Of a stretch of 64,000 nucleotides of DNA, positions 1-11,612 are shown piece after piece (within the stretch, counting starts at the first letter, position 1; each line of letters begins with the position of its first letter). Both the position numbers and the translations under genes were made by a program. The notes beneath the pieces were generated by a model, which had not been told where the DNA came from, did no database searches, and worked only from the letters and a program-made list of their open reading frames with translations. Location of the stretch: the NCBI GenBank assembly GCA_026027325.1, contig JAMSLZ010000009.1, positions 992,001 through 1,056,000 on the forward strand. Reading direction: 5' to 3'. Origin of the DNA: Actinomucor elegans. Lineage: Eukaryota > Mucoromycota > Mucoromycetes > Mucorales > Mucoraceae.

Positions 1-2566
1 AGATTTTCATATTCATACTTCAGAGTTACTCAACAATATTCATTATTTTTGGAAAGTTTCTGAAATCAGACCTTTTTAATCTCTCAGCGTTCCTCTATCG
101 ATTTTGTAGTAGATTACATACATTGAAAGACCTTTTAAACCGAAAAACTATAATAACTATATGCTTTTTTTTTTGTTCCAAGGAACTAACTACGATAATC
201 CAGTTTGTTAAAAAGGTCGTTATGTTTTACAAATATTTATTGTCCTTTAAGTAAATCTACTTGTTGTATTTATTTATTTTTGGCTAACTTGACAAATGTA
301 ATGCTTGAAGCTTTCAAGACACCAGCAAGTGAATAGCTGTAAACCTCAACCAGTTCCTTTTTGATCTCAGTTTGCGATTTTAAAGGAAAAAATTGAATGC
401 TGGTACTTATTTAAAAAGACAAGATGTCTCTATCATCTTATTTGGAGAGTTTAAGGCTGAGCTGTCTTGATATATCTGTTTTATTATGCTCTATTTGTTG
501 ATAGACAGAGGAGTTGATAACAAGCAAAGAAGCTGAATGCATTACATTTTTACTTTAAAATGGTCAAGATCCTGTTTTTTTATTGTGCTCTTTTTGTTTG
601 ATGGAAACAAAGATTGTATCAGTCGAGGCTGTTTCGAAACTTTTGGTGATTGTCATTGGGAGCTCTTGAATTGAGGATCCGAATTCACTATCGATAGAAC
701 CAAAGAGTCCACTTGTCGCAGGCAATTCGACATAGACAAATCTATTTGTCAGCTTGAAACAACCTTTTGCAAGCCTACTAGTCTTGCTTCGAATACATGC
801 CACTGATTGCTCTTAATGACCTATCTCTGATTAATTGGCACAATCGTTGATTTCAGAATTATTGTGTATAAAGCAGGAAAAGCTCGTCATAGACAACCAG
901 TGTTTATTTACAATCATAGTTGATTCCACAAGTTCAGACCTATATTTATAAATGAGAGTTGCAGCTTCGGCTGAATTTTGATTTGCGTCTTTCATTAGGA
1001 TATTGTTACTGAAATCATATTTCAAAGATGATATTCATTGCCATCAAAGGACCTGTTGGTTCGAGAAGCGAGCATATGGTTTAAATTATTTTTCATGACA
1101 AAGATTTAGTGTTCGCTTATCACTAAGAAGAAACAAGTAATTTTTTCTTTCTATAAATGATTGATTCACTATTTTCAACCCAAAGGACGTCTTTATAGAA
1201 AATAAACTCATTAGGAATAATAAATAATATGCAACTGTTGTTCATCAAGTTGGAGTTGAGGCGCTTTTTTTTTAATGATGTATCGTCATCATTATATTTG
1301 ATCATTTGTTGGTGATATATGCTGAAATTCTAATATGCTGTTGTTTCTTTACTCACTCGCTTACAGATTATTTGTTTTTTTCAAGTAGTGCTGATAATGA
1401 ATGATTATTTTAGCATTGTATATTATTTTTCAATTATGTTTATTTTCAAGCTCTTGACAATCATAAAAAAAAGAGATAATTGAACATTAATTCAAAAAAT
1501 GTACAATTTTAGAGTTTTTTTTTATAGCGTTCTTCATTATCTTACAAAGCGTATAACCTATTCGTTGTTACATTTCGTTCTATATATTCAATTGACGTAT
1601 ATTGCTTATCCCTGTTATCTTCAAGTTGTTCAAGATAAGCATAAAGAATAAAACCCCATATTGTCATTTATATAGTTTCATCGTTGTGTTAGCTCTTTTC
1701 AACTGATGTTCAACAACATCTTGTTGTTCATGTCCATCAATATAGGCCTTTTTTTTTTAGAAAAAAATTAATTCATTTTTCTTAAAGATGTACATATATG
1801 GTTGACTGTTCAGGTTACAGATTTTGCAGGACAAAAAATTCCAGACAACATATATTTAAACAACTCTAATCTTTAAGTTTTTCGACTTATTCTAGTTTAA
1901 AATCAAGTCTGAGCAGTAGTAGTACATATTCACAATGTGCTGCTATTTCAGTTAGGACCGTCATCTTAAAAGAGCGACAAGTATGTCTTGCATTAATATC
2001 TGACAGTGAATATATGCGTTTTTGAGAATGTAATATAAACTTATAGATCTCTTGACCAATCCCGAGCTAATACCACATCTGGTGAGTAGTACATGCTCAA
2101 TGAACAGTCGTATTTTGTAGAGTCTTGTTTAGATATTAGCAGACTAGTGATAGGGAAGCATAGTTTGTGGTATTAAAACAATAATAAAAATTGTATGTTT
2201 TCTGCAGCAAACTAGCAAGCTTTTCTCTCTTAATACAGTACATTATACACTGGAAAACGAGCATCGTAGATTGGCGATATGCACTTGACAACTTTTTTTT
2301 CTTACAACGATTATCAAACAGCAAGATGTGTCTCTACTGTAGATTGGGCTTGTCGTACAGATGTTAAATATTGGTTTCTGCTGACACTTATGTGCAATTG
2401 ATTAGTAGCTGCATTTGTTAGAAGCTGATGTTTTAGCGACATTTGCCCCCCCCCCCTTCCCCCTCATTATCATGGGTTTTTTTTTAAATAGGAGAATCAT
2501 TTTGCTAATACAAGGTTACCAATCATCAAAACGGATGATCTATCCGAGAGTTTTAATATTTTATTA
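1..2566. other. Intergenic, no supported gene
   Basis: AT-rich non-coding stretch with homopolymer runs, including a C-rich tract near 2445-2462. Short open frames on the minus strand between about 560 and 1305 have no recognisable domain, no shared splice structure and low-complexity composition, so I do not call them genes. A weak match to the dispersed repeat family seen elsewhere lies near 2060-2105. Confidence 0.6.
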
Positions 2567-3594
2567 TTAATGAGTCTTTACAGCAGCAATCCCACACATA
2601 TAGGTATGGGAGTCCGAATTAGCCATAGCATGAGGCAGGTTAACGATAAAGTTATGCTGCTCCTCGTCTGTATGCAATCCTATCATTGGGCCTAGTTTGG
2701 ACATCGCGCTTTTCATACCTTCCTTCCAATCCCAAATGAATTTCTTTGCTACGCTCGTGTTCGAGGCTACACATAAAACAAGGTTATTTCACGAATAATA
2801 TAGTACGACGTAAATGTTACCCAAATCGACGGATCGATGGTCCACTTGAACCACCTTGGCGTTTTCTTCAGCGTCGATTAAACCTGGGATATCGTGAACT
2901 ATATGGGGGTTTTGACCTCTTAATTTACAAGCATCTTGCACTAGAAGTTATATGTCAGTAACTGATCATGCAATTAATTCACCATCCTTACTTCCTTGCA
3001 TGAGTTTTTGAACATAATAGTTATCACCTCCAGTCATCTAAAGGATCATGTTGAATAATTGAAATACATATAGAGAAACGTATGTCTTACTCTTAAATCA
3101 ATCTCCACAAACATAATCATACCACCTGGCTTTGTGACACGGATGGCTTCTTTGATAACCTTGGGCCATTCATCTTCACGTATAGCCAGAATCAAACAAC
3201 GAATATGGACGAAATCAAAAGTGTTATCTTCATAATCGAGACCTTCCAAGACATTACCATAGCTATAACAAAACTGAGGAGGTTTGAAGTTTTCATTAAT
3301 GACATTAACAATATCACAGCCATCATAAGTACAGTTTGGATATTCGCTGACCATATCCTAATAATAACCAACATTAGTATGTATAGATAAGGGATTGATT
3401 TATTAAAAACTCACCATAACCCATTGCCCAGCACCGCAACCCACATCAAGAATACGAATGCCCTTTTCAAAATCAAGTTTGTCTTTAATGCTTGTCAAGA
3501 CGTTTCTATAGAATAATGTGAATATGCCTAGCCTGTTTTAGTTTAGCTTGTTACTTACCCTTCAAAGAGTTCTTTGAAAGCAAAGTGTTGCTTT

Positions 3595-3631
<37 letters not shown>

Positions 3632-3918
3632 ATGAGCATAATGGCAAAATGTCAAAAGTAAAACTTGCAAGTACTTACGCCAGCAAGACGAAGTTGTTCT
3701 TCATCGTCTTTTGGTAACCAATAAGTAGAGTCTTTGTTTGTATGAAATTCTCTGTCAGAGAGTATGCTTGTTTGGTTATCAAATATTTGGGTGGAGTCTG
3801 CCATGGTTATCCCTTTAGACATTTGTTCAGGCTTTTCTTTTACAGGTTCAGTCACCTCTTTGGTAGGTTCAGTAACAACAATAGTTTTATCACTAGACTT
3901 TGATAGAATATGGCCCAT
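2567..3918 (-). CDS. SAM-dependent methyltransferase (LaeA/UMTA-like, class I fold)
   Basis: Seven exons give an uninterrupted protein of about 331 aa: 3918-3679, 3590-3559, 3505-3415, 3357-3091, 3037-2992, 2940-2821 and 2766-2567. The SAM-binding motif I reads ILDVGCGAGQWV (about residues 105-120). It is followed by the acidic YDGCDIV, the motif IV region YEDNTFDFVHIRCL, and VIKEAIRVTKPGGMIMFVEID. The C-terminal part contains KKFIWDWKEGMKSAMSKLGP. The N-terminal 80 residues are charged, low in complexity and resemble no domain; the ATG at 3918 opens exon 1. The substrate cannot be told from sequence: relatives include regulators of secondary metabolism and small-molecule methyltransferases. 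The first intron holds a long T/A homopolymer (about 3591-3628), a feature shared with the broken copy near 14.2 kb. The splice phases all agree, so I consider the model firm. Confidence 0.88.
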
Positions 3919-4222
3919 TTTTTTTTAAACGCTCCTTTTTATAATTGCCTTGAAAGAGCGCGATTCTTGTTAGTTCAGACTTTTGGGCATTTTATAAGTT
4001 TTAGAGTTTTCGTATCACATTTAAGCTGTAATACGATGGTAGTGCACTGTCTTGTTTGTGTACAGTATTTACAATCGTTTTATTAATGAAATAAAAAAGC
4101 AAGAGATAATCATAAAGGGTAAAGGGTATTAAATATACATGTGTAGTATTAGAGTAGCAAGTGAATTATATATATATATATATAAGAGATAGGTAATTTT
4201 GATATAGCAAAAGAACTTAGGC

Positions 4223-6209
4223 CTATTCCTGAGGCTCTTGAGATTCAAAAGCAGCAGTAGTAACAGTAGGAACTGGTACAGTAACACCATTTCCGCCATT
4301 GCTACTACCAGAAACAGTAACAGATGTAGCATTGATATGGTTAGTAGAGTAGTAATCTTGCTGTGGTTGTTGACGTTGATCCATCAATGTATAGTTGACA
4401 TGAGATATACCTTCTTCAATTAGATAAAGAAGATAATCATCCAGAAACAAGCGCAAATTGTGAAAGGAGCCAAAGCTTCTTGCTTGTTGAAGGGTCAAAT
4501 CTTTCATGATCAAGGTAGCATAAAAATTCCACTTTAATAACAACTGTTTGGACCTTGCTACGTATTGAAGAGCTTCGTTTGGAGTGGACTATCAGACAAA
4601 ATGATTAGACCGTATAATTTTGTAAGTATGCACCATTACTTACTGGTGTGTACTGCCTCAGATATTTGTCTACTATAGTCGACATCCAGTGCATCCAATG
4701 CTCGATGGAAGGATGATTGTTTAATAGAGCATAGATATCCCGAACTACTAGAGATAGCATCATTGAGCTTATATATCACTCTGCTGAGTACAGTACTTAC
4801 AAGTAGATCGAATCTCTTCTGTATCGCAATCACAAACCCACAGCGTTTGATCCAAAATACTATCGAAATCAAAGTTATTCCAATCTTGGCGCATATAAGT
4901 AAGATGCGGATGAGTGGCAAGAACTGAAGATGCATTTTGAGCCGCAAAATTCAAGGAAAGCTGTCTACGAAGTTTGGCAGAAAAGATGCGAGCAACTAGA
5001 ACATAAAAAAAAGTCAATATAATATATCAATATCCTAAGTGATGTTTACCATCCGCTTTCTTTTGATACAACGTTTCAGGAAAACTGATCAAACAAGATT
5101 CTAGATAGCCTATCAATTCTCTCGTATATGTTCTAAGAGTACGTGTCATATCAGTAGAAAGTGGATGATGAATTGTAGGCAAAAAGGTATCTAGCATGGC
5201 CTATTGATTATGTTAATGATGCGTCTTTATAATTACATGGCAACTTACGTCGTATAAGGAACTGTCCCATCGCCAGATAGCCTCAGTTAACTCCGGTATG
5301 TTATGAACAAGTCGCTTCAGTGTAGGTGACATATCCTGATAGAAGGAATGCATAATGCCTCGAACGCGCTCAGCTTGACAGGATGAGATCATATCAAATA
5401 TCTCACGACAATGCCTCTCGTACATTGAAGTAAAAGTAATGATTTGAGAGTTTTCTATTTCTTGGTTAAAGCGATAGGCTGGGATTGAAGGAACAATAAA
5501 GTTAGGTATACCCAAGGGTGGGTTTTGAACTCGGTATGTTCTTGAAGGATGTGAATCCGGTATCAACTCTTGTTTTGGAGAAGATGAGCGTCTAGTGTTG
5601 ATATCGGGTTGATGGCTATACCATATTAATATTTATTCTTTCATCTAAAAAAAAAAATTGAACAAGCATAACTTACATAATCACTTCATCTTCGTTTCTT
5701 ACACGAATACCACAATAATGATATTTGGATTGACCTCGGACCCCAAGTCTTCGCGTCTTTAGATCTGGAAATACAACGCGTAAAAGTTTACCAAAAGTAG
5801 CCGAGTTGACAGGTTGAAGTTCATTGGCTGTACAGTAAGCTTTGTAGTGCTCGTACATATTTCTTCTAGGTACGTTATGTTCTCGTTCAAGTACATAGTT
5901 GGCTCGAACCCTATCAATGATTTTAATAAATTTATCAAGATTGATAAATAAATCTGCTATACCCTACCAAGCTGTTACTTGCAGACTAGTTTCTCGGTCA
6001 GCCATAATGCTAGGATCTAACACTTCAAGGTGATCTGATTCTGTTAAATGCACCAATGGGTACTGATTTCTTGGTTCAGAGCACAAAGCCTTGCTGATCT
6101 CTCCCTGTTCAACTATCAAAAAGGTAAGTCATTGTTAACCAAGAAAGCAATACGAGTTACCTGCTTCAGCAAGGACCTTTTCTTCTTTGTTACTACTATC
6201 AGTCGCCAT
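4223..6209 (-). CDS. RFX-family winged-helix transcription factor
   Basis: Multi-exon gene. The RFX DNA-binding domain lies at about 5,970-5,673: WVRANYVLEREHNVPRR, then VNSATFGKLLRVVFPDLKTR and RRLGVRGQSKYHYCGIRVR, the classic RFX recognition helix and wing. The N-terminal exons (start ATG at 6209) encode a short acidic leader. The following exons carry the conserved RFX middle and C-terminal regions, for example RLVHNIPELTEAIWRWDSSL and, at the end, QQARSFGSFHNLRLFLDDYL. The tail is Q- and T/S/G-rich and ends in QEPQE. RFX proteins bind X-box palindromes; the fungal relatives Crt1 and Sak1 control DNA-damage and cell-cycle or differentiation genes. The domain order matches full-length RFX proteins. 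Internal exon borders between about 4,560 and 5,210 were not all fixed by me. Confidence 0.88.
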
Positions 6210-6447
6210 CAGTTATTGTCTAGTAGATTTGTCCAAGGTACAATTCAGAAAAAGAAGCTTAAAAACAAGGTCTAGTATCTTTCTAGTGTAAACTGCTTGT
6301 ATATTTTATTATTGATATAATATCAGAATGAAGAGCAAAGACGTAGACAAACGAAAGAAAAGGATCACGAAACTTGCCATAGCTTATAATCCCAAAAAAA
6401 AATTATATCGGAGTGAGTACTTGACAATTGATAAATAACTCATGCGC

Positions 6448-8551
6448 TTAATCCACGGTAACGCGTGAATCCACGTAAGGGAATAGTTCAAAGAATGCCT
6501 GGTTATGTAAGTCTAAATGACTGAGGAAAAGTTCGTTATAGTTCTTACCTTTAATAAGTCTGTTCCGTTCTTTACATCATCTACTCCGCCAATTTCTCGG
6601 ATAGAATGCATACTCAATTGAGGATTACCGACGTCTATTAGGTTCGTTAGATACGAGTTCTTTATATATGTACATTGTAGCACGTATACCTATAGTTCGA
6701 AGACCAAGCTTAGCACTCAGCATGGGGCCAATGGTAGAGCCACAAGGCGAATCATTTCTCACAACGAATTCCTGTGCATCTTTATCAGTAATGATCTCGC
6801 TTACATATATATATATATTACCTGGATTGGAATTTCTTTTTGACGTGCAATTTCACGTAATATCAAGCTAGTTGGTGCTGTGGTAGCATATCGCTATTAC
6901 ATTGTGAGTCAAATATCATGCTAATATATCTATACAGACGTACTTGATTAGCATTAATCTTGATAACTGTTCCTTTGTGCATCTGAGGTCGATGATTTTC
7001 CTCATATTTTTCACTATATAAAAATCTGAGTAATCTGTAGATGCGTAAATTGCCAAACTTACGCGTAATTGGGATGGACTGCATGGGCCATATCAGCACT
7101 CACCAACATACTTTTATGTACGGCTTGCTCAAAAACGACCTTATTATTGACCGGTGGCGATTTGCTACCAATTGGAGAAGCCAAGATTCTCTCCATTGTA
7201 CAAGGTAGCAAGTTGGAATTGGCTCCATGAGCAGATGTGCTGCCAATTTCTTCATTATCAAACAAAGACACGAGGCGAATGTTGGTTTCATCTGTCAAAT
7301 CTTCTTGGCTTGACTGAATAAGCGCCTACAATCATATCTATTCAGTAATTCCATGGGCTAACCTGCATATATACGTATATACCATCAAGGAACAATAGGA
7401 CATGCCCAGGTTATCAAGTCGGGCTGAAAAGATAAACTCATCATATACACCACCTAATGTTGCAGGTTGTGTATCAAATAGGCATAACTCGAAATCACAA
7501 ATCTGGCGAGCTATTAAGCAGAAAATTTGGGTTAACAAGTGGATCATGACAAGTTAATAGATAATGTACCATCTACTTCCATGGTCTCTGCCAAGATATT
7601 GATTAAAGCAGGATGATGGTTATTAATTTGATCAGGTCCCCAAGATTTTTCTTCTTCCTTCTTGACTGCATTCAATGTACTATACATTCGTCTCATATTA
7701 ATCCAAGTGTAATGAGCATATTTTATCCGCTACTTACGATTTGGCTGCAGTAGCCAACACAGGCACTAAATGAGTTTCCTTGTTGAACTTGAACGCATCA
7801 TTAACAGATCCATCCAAATGAATAGCTAATGTAGGTACGCGCAATATAGGCCTAGATGAACTTCAAGTAAGCCAACGCTCAATCAAGCAGAGGGGTCATG
7901 CCTACTTTTTAATATGGACAAGCGTATGTCTGTAGCTTCCATCTACTTGCTGAACCATGACTCGACCTGCAATACCCAAATCACGATCAAACCAAGTATG
8001 CCTAATCATATAGCTAAATATTTTTGCCGTGATTTGTTCAAAGCACTGATATTTTACCATATACCGCCACCATACAATTGCACACCTACTTCAATATATC
8101 CCACTTGCTCTTTCTTGGAAACTGGCTTGACTTTCAAACAAGGTGAATCGGTATGGGCTCCTACAATCGAAAACCCGCCCTGACCATGCTTATATCTATC
8201 ACCCACTACAAAAGCTACAATTGAAGACCCATTACGCGTAAAGTAGTATTTGCCTTTAGGACGTAAATGCCATTCGTCTTTCTCACTAATGCGTTCAAAG
8301 CCTGCTTTTTCAAGTCGCGTTGAAGCTTCATGCACGACATGGAAAGGTGAAGGAGACGCATTGACGAAATCAATAAAATCCAATGCTTGTGTATGATGCA
8401 ATGAAGTGCTGCTGTAAGCCATTTTTGAGGTATGAACAAAGGAAGGCGCGATAAGTGTGTTGGAAGAAACGGTTGATATGCCGGTAGAAGAAGAGCGTCT
8501 TTTGATAAAGGATTTACCTAGCTGTTTGAATAGATTGCTGCAACCAACCAT
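6448..8551 (-). CDS. APE4: Aspartyl aminopeptidase (peptidase family M18)
   Basis: Multi-exon M18 zinc aminopeptidase, which removes N-terminal Asp/Glu in the cytosol or vacuole. Visible signatures: [18 protein letters not shown] at the start of the catalytic domain; [13 protein letters not shown] with the zinc-ligand His and Asp; [16 protein letters not shown] with the metal-binding and catalytic Glu pair; and [16 protein letters not shown] with the active-site His. The C-terminus reads [20 protein letters not shown] then [15 protein letters not shown] and stop. The longest frame starts at 8551 and adds about 46 residues, rich in Lys/Arg/Ser and without acidic residues, before [10 protein letters not shown], where family members normally begin. 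It may be a targeting presequence or 5' leader; an internal ATG at about 8422 would give the usual cytosolic length. Product identity is firm, start choice is not. Confidence 0.92.
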
Positions 8552-9737
8552 GAGAAAATATGTAGTGAAACGAATATAATTGCTTAAACGTGATGTTTCT
8601 CATTCATCCACTTGACTTGGATTCAAGTAGCGCTATCTAATCTTGAGGGTAATACCTACATTATTTATTTTGGGATGACTCTATATACACAAATAGGCCA
8701 AAAAGAAAGCGAATGAGAAACCGAGATAGTAATGGTACCTGTTCGGTTCAGATCAATATAATAATAGTAGCCGCTGTTATAATATATTGATCTCGATAGA
8801 CGCCCTGAAAATGTGATCTAGTTACGTTAAAATATGTCCGCGAGTTTGTAGACTAGTTCGTTAGCAGTATTCTACAAGCATTTGTGTATTTACTTTTTCT
8901 TTTAAAAAGTATCTCAGTAACATCTTCATTGAATCTTCTTTCATTGTAAATCTGCTGAGTTAGTATATATATCGATTTCATAAAATGCGACGATTGAATG
9001 TGTGCTTTATCATTATTATCCATATTGATAAAATCCTTAAACAAGTGCCTCTATATCAACAAGAAACAGCGATAAAAGCACAGTTCGCGTGTTTATTGGG
9101 ATATAAAAATCCATAAAAAAAAACATCTGAATAACCATTACTGTATTGCATCTACATTATTAATGAATTTGGTCTAAAAAAAAAAATTATAACTCGAAAT
9201 TTTGTGCCCAAAGGTATATTTTGAGTTATTATTTTTCTTGCTTCGACATTCCTTCAGCAATTCCAGTTTAATGTAGCATTTAAAGGCCATTGCCTATTCA
9301 AAATAAAACATTTCGTCAATTAGTATCATTTGGTTGAAATTCTATTACTGTAATATGCCTTAGTGATTGTAATGTACTTTCATTCCCTAAAGAATTAGAT
9401 ATACTGATCTAGATCGCTCGGCCGATCTCGGCCAAATATCACAAATATCACATTTAATTAAAAATTGTCATGTAGAATGAACTGCTTGCTTATGAGGAGA
9501 AATCGCGTAGACAATACTTAATCATTTTATTTCAAACATCCCTCTGAATGTTATCTTGCAAACTAAAAAGACTACTTTGCCAATGTAACATTGGTGAAAC
9601 GTTATATCTACGTAATAAGTACACTGTTTAAGGTAAAAGCTATAATAGTATACATAACTGACACGATCTAGCTGTATTAGATAAAGTCGATAATTTGTTT
9701 ATTTTATTTAGAAAGCTAATGTTATATAAGTAATACT
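8552..9737. other. Intergenic, no supported gene
   Basis: AT-rich spacer between the head of the aminopeptidase gene and the tail of the S28 peptidase gene. No convincing coding potential. It contains a copy of the dispersed repeat family at about 9419-9500, listed separately. Confidence 0.6.
9419..9500 (+). repeat. Dispersed repeat family member (copy 1)
   Basis: Contains AATATCACATTTAATTAAAA followed by GTAGAATGAACTGCTTGC. This aligns by eye with the copies near 45.4 and 45.96 kb (AATGTCACATCTGATTAATA ... CATAATGAACCAG). Non-coding and degenerate. Confidence 0.45.
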
Positions 9738-11541
9738 CTAGTTGCTTTGTGTTAACCAATTCTTTAGGATGTTATATTGCTGATTTTGAATATCGATCAA
9801 ATGTTGGGGCGTGTCTCGATGTACACCATCGACATTCTATTGATAAATACATTAATTAACAAAAAAAAAAAAAAAAAAAAAAAATACCTTCCACATGTGT
9901 ATATACTTACCGCACAATGAGTTGCTTTGGGAATAATAATGCCTGAGTTGTCACTACTAATATCCTGTCGCTTTGCTTGCTCACTAAGTACACTCAGTTC
10001 GCGCCAACTGTCCCATTCACCATCCATCCACAACACGCGATCCAATTTAATGGCCCATCCTCCATACTGACGGTTAGTTTTTTCTATATTAGGTTGCTTG
10101 GGTACATTCATTCCACTAAAATACAACTGACAGGTACGCTCAAACAAAGTGGTTTGCAATTTGCGCGAGACAATGGTAGGCTTGTCTTGAGGCGCTGCGA
10201 CTTGAAAATAACCAAATTCAACGCAGGTTTGCCACGTCCATGAAGCGATGTCTGGATTCTGTTGCATTTGTTCAATGACGTTGGTAGTGTTGTGCGTTCC
10301 AACACAATCACTGATAGACTTAAATGAACGGCATGCACCCTCATCTGCAAAAGATTTGAGATGGGAAGCATATGCCTCAATATTCTTTTGAGTGTTTTCA
10401 GAGTTAAAGACGCTAGCACAGAGGACTTCATCAAACTGATTATTGGTAGCGTTGATACCGTATTGCCAGTATTCTCCAAGAGGAAGTGTCAAGTCTATTG
10501 AAGAAAAGAGCAGTGTTAAACTGTGTGATGCATGTGATACAAAACGATCCTTACAGGAAGCAAAATCGTCATCATAAAGCTCTTCTACCCCAAACTTGGC
10601 TTTCAACTGGCGAACAGCACTCGCAGAGTTACCAAATAGGATGCTGTCGATATAGGCGATCACGTTCTGAATGGACTGAATGCATTTCTTAGGACCGTAT
10701 CGGATAATGGGATCAAAATATTGATAAAAGTTGAATTGCGCTTCAACAGGAGCAGAAGAAGCAACAGCAGCAAAGACCAAGTCTGGGTATTTGTCTCTCA
10801 TCCAAGCAGCCAAATTACCACTATAGCTACATCCATAAACAATCACCTTGGTTTCAGGTACAGGTGGCACTTGAAGCGTATTATTAAACTAATAAGGTAT
10901 CGTTAGTGGTTAGTATATATAAACATTGGATTACTTACCTTGATGTTTTTAATCAAATGTGCCATATCTGCAAGTGCTTGATCTGTCATCAAATATGTCT
11001 ATATAAAGTTTCATTAGTCAAATACAGTGCATATAAACTAAACTAAATAATAATGGCCCCTACAAATTCCGATTTTTCTGGTGTAGACTGTCCATAGTAC
11101 CGATGCTCCATATACACGAAAATACCTCCAAGACGTTCTGCCAGCTGTACCATAGTCGAGCCAAAGATAGTGGAACTAGCGTCTTCAATAGCACCTTCAC
11201 CACCATTACTCACTTTGCGAAGCATGTTAATAACATATCATTCATATTGATAATTACTTACAAATAATAGGCCCATTATTTTGGTAATGGTCTGCATTGA
11301 CCCAGTACCTGTTGGTAAAAGTATTGTTTCCTCCTGTCTTTTTACTGAAATGATCCAAAGGCATATCCATAGTAAAAGGTCCGTAGTTTTCAATGAGCGG
11401 ATTTTTAGCATGTAACTTTGATAGATCATGATGATTGCTTGTCAATAGTTGTCTATGTCGATTTACAGACAAGTAAGGGAATCGAAAGGCGGATACAATA
11501 CCAATTAAAGAGAGTAGAGAGATCAAACTCTTGTTGACCAT
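9738..11541 (-). CDS. Secreted serine carboxypeptidase, family S28 (PRCP/PCP-like)
   Basis: Prolyl-carboxypeptidase-like alpha/beta hydrolase. The ATG at 11541 begins a signal peptide (MVNKSLISLLSLIGIVSA); a longer frame upstream starts only with TTG. Family landmarks in order: MPLDHFS, TNRYWVNADHY, GPII-LSNGGEGAIEDAS across an intron, VYMEHRYYGQS, TDQALADMAHLIKNIK, VIVYGCSYSGNLAAWM (nucleophile Ser in GxSxG), VASSAPVEAQFNFYQY, VLWMDGEWDSWRELS (charge-relay Asp) and IPKATHCA (catalytic His). The last intron, just after the catalytic His codon region, carries a run of about 23 T. The final exon encodes NVDGVHRDTP and ends at 9738. The enzyme should be exported or lysosomal/vacuolar and cleave peptides after proline or similar residues. 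A TATA-like TATAAAAA lies about 65 bp upstream. Confidence 0.9.
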
Positions 11542-11604
11542 TGAAGAAGAAGAAGACAAAGAGATTGACTATTGAAGAAGAAGAGAGGGGAAATAGGCTA
11601 ATTG

Positions 11605-11612
11605 TTTTTATA
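11605..11612 (-). promoter_or_regulatory. TATA-like box of the S28 peptidase gene
   Basis: TATAAAAA on the minus strand, 64-71 bp upstream of the ATG at 11541. Motif and spacing only. Confidence 0.4.

Noticed and set aside
564..1305. Chain of small minus-strand open frames
   Set aside because: No recognisable domain, no consistent splice junctions linking them, low-complexity composition typical of chance frames in AT-rich DNA.
2440..2465. C-rich tract as a possible G-quadruplex or promoter element
   Set aside because: A single run followed by CCTTCCCCC, with no nearby gene start it could serve; treated as a homopolymer slip region.
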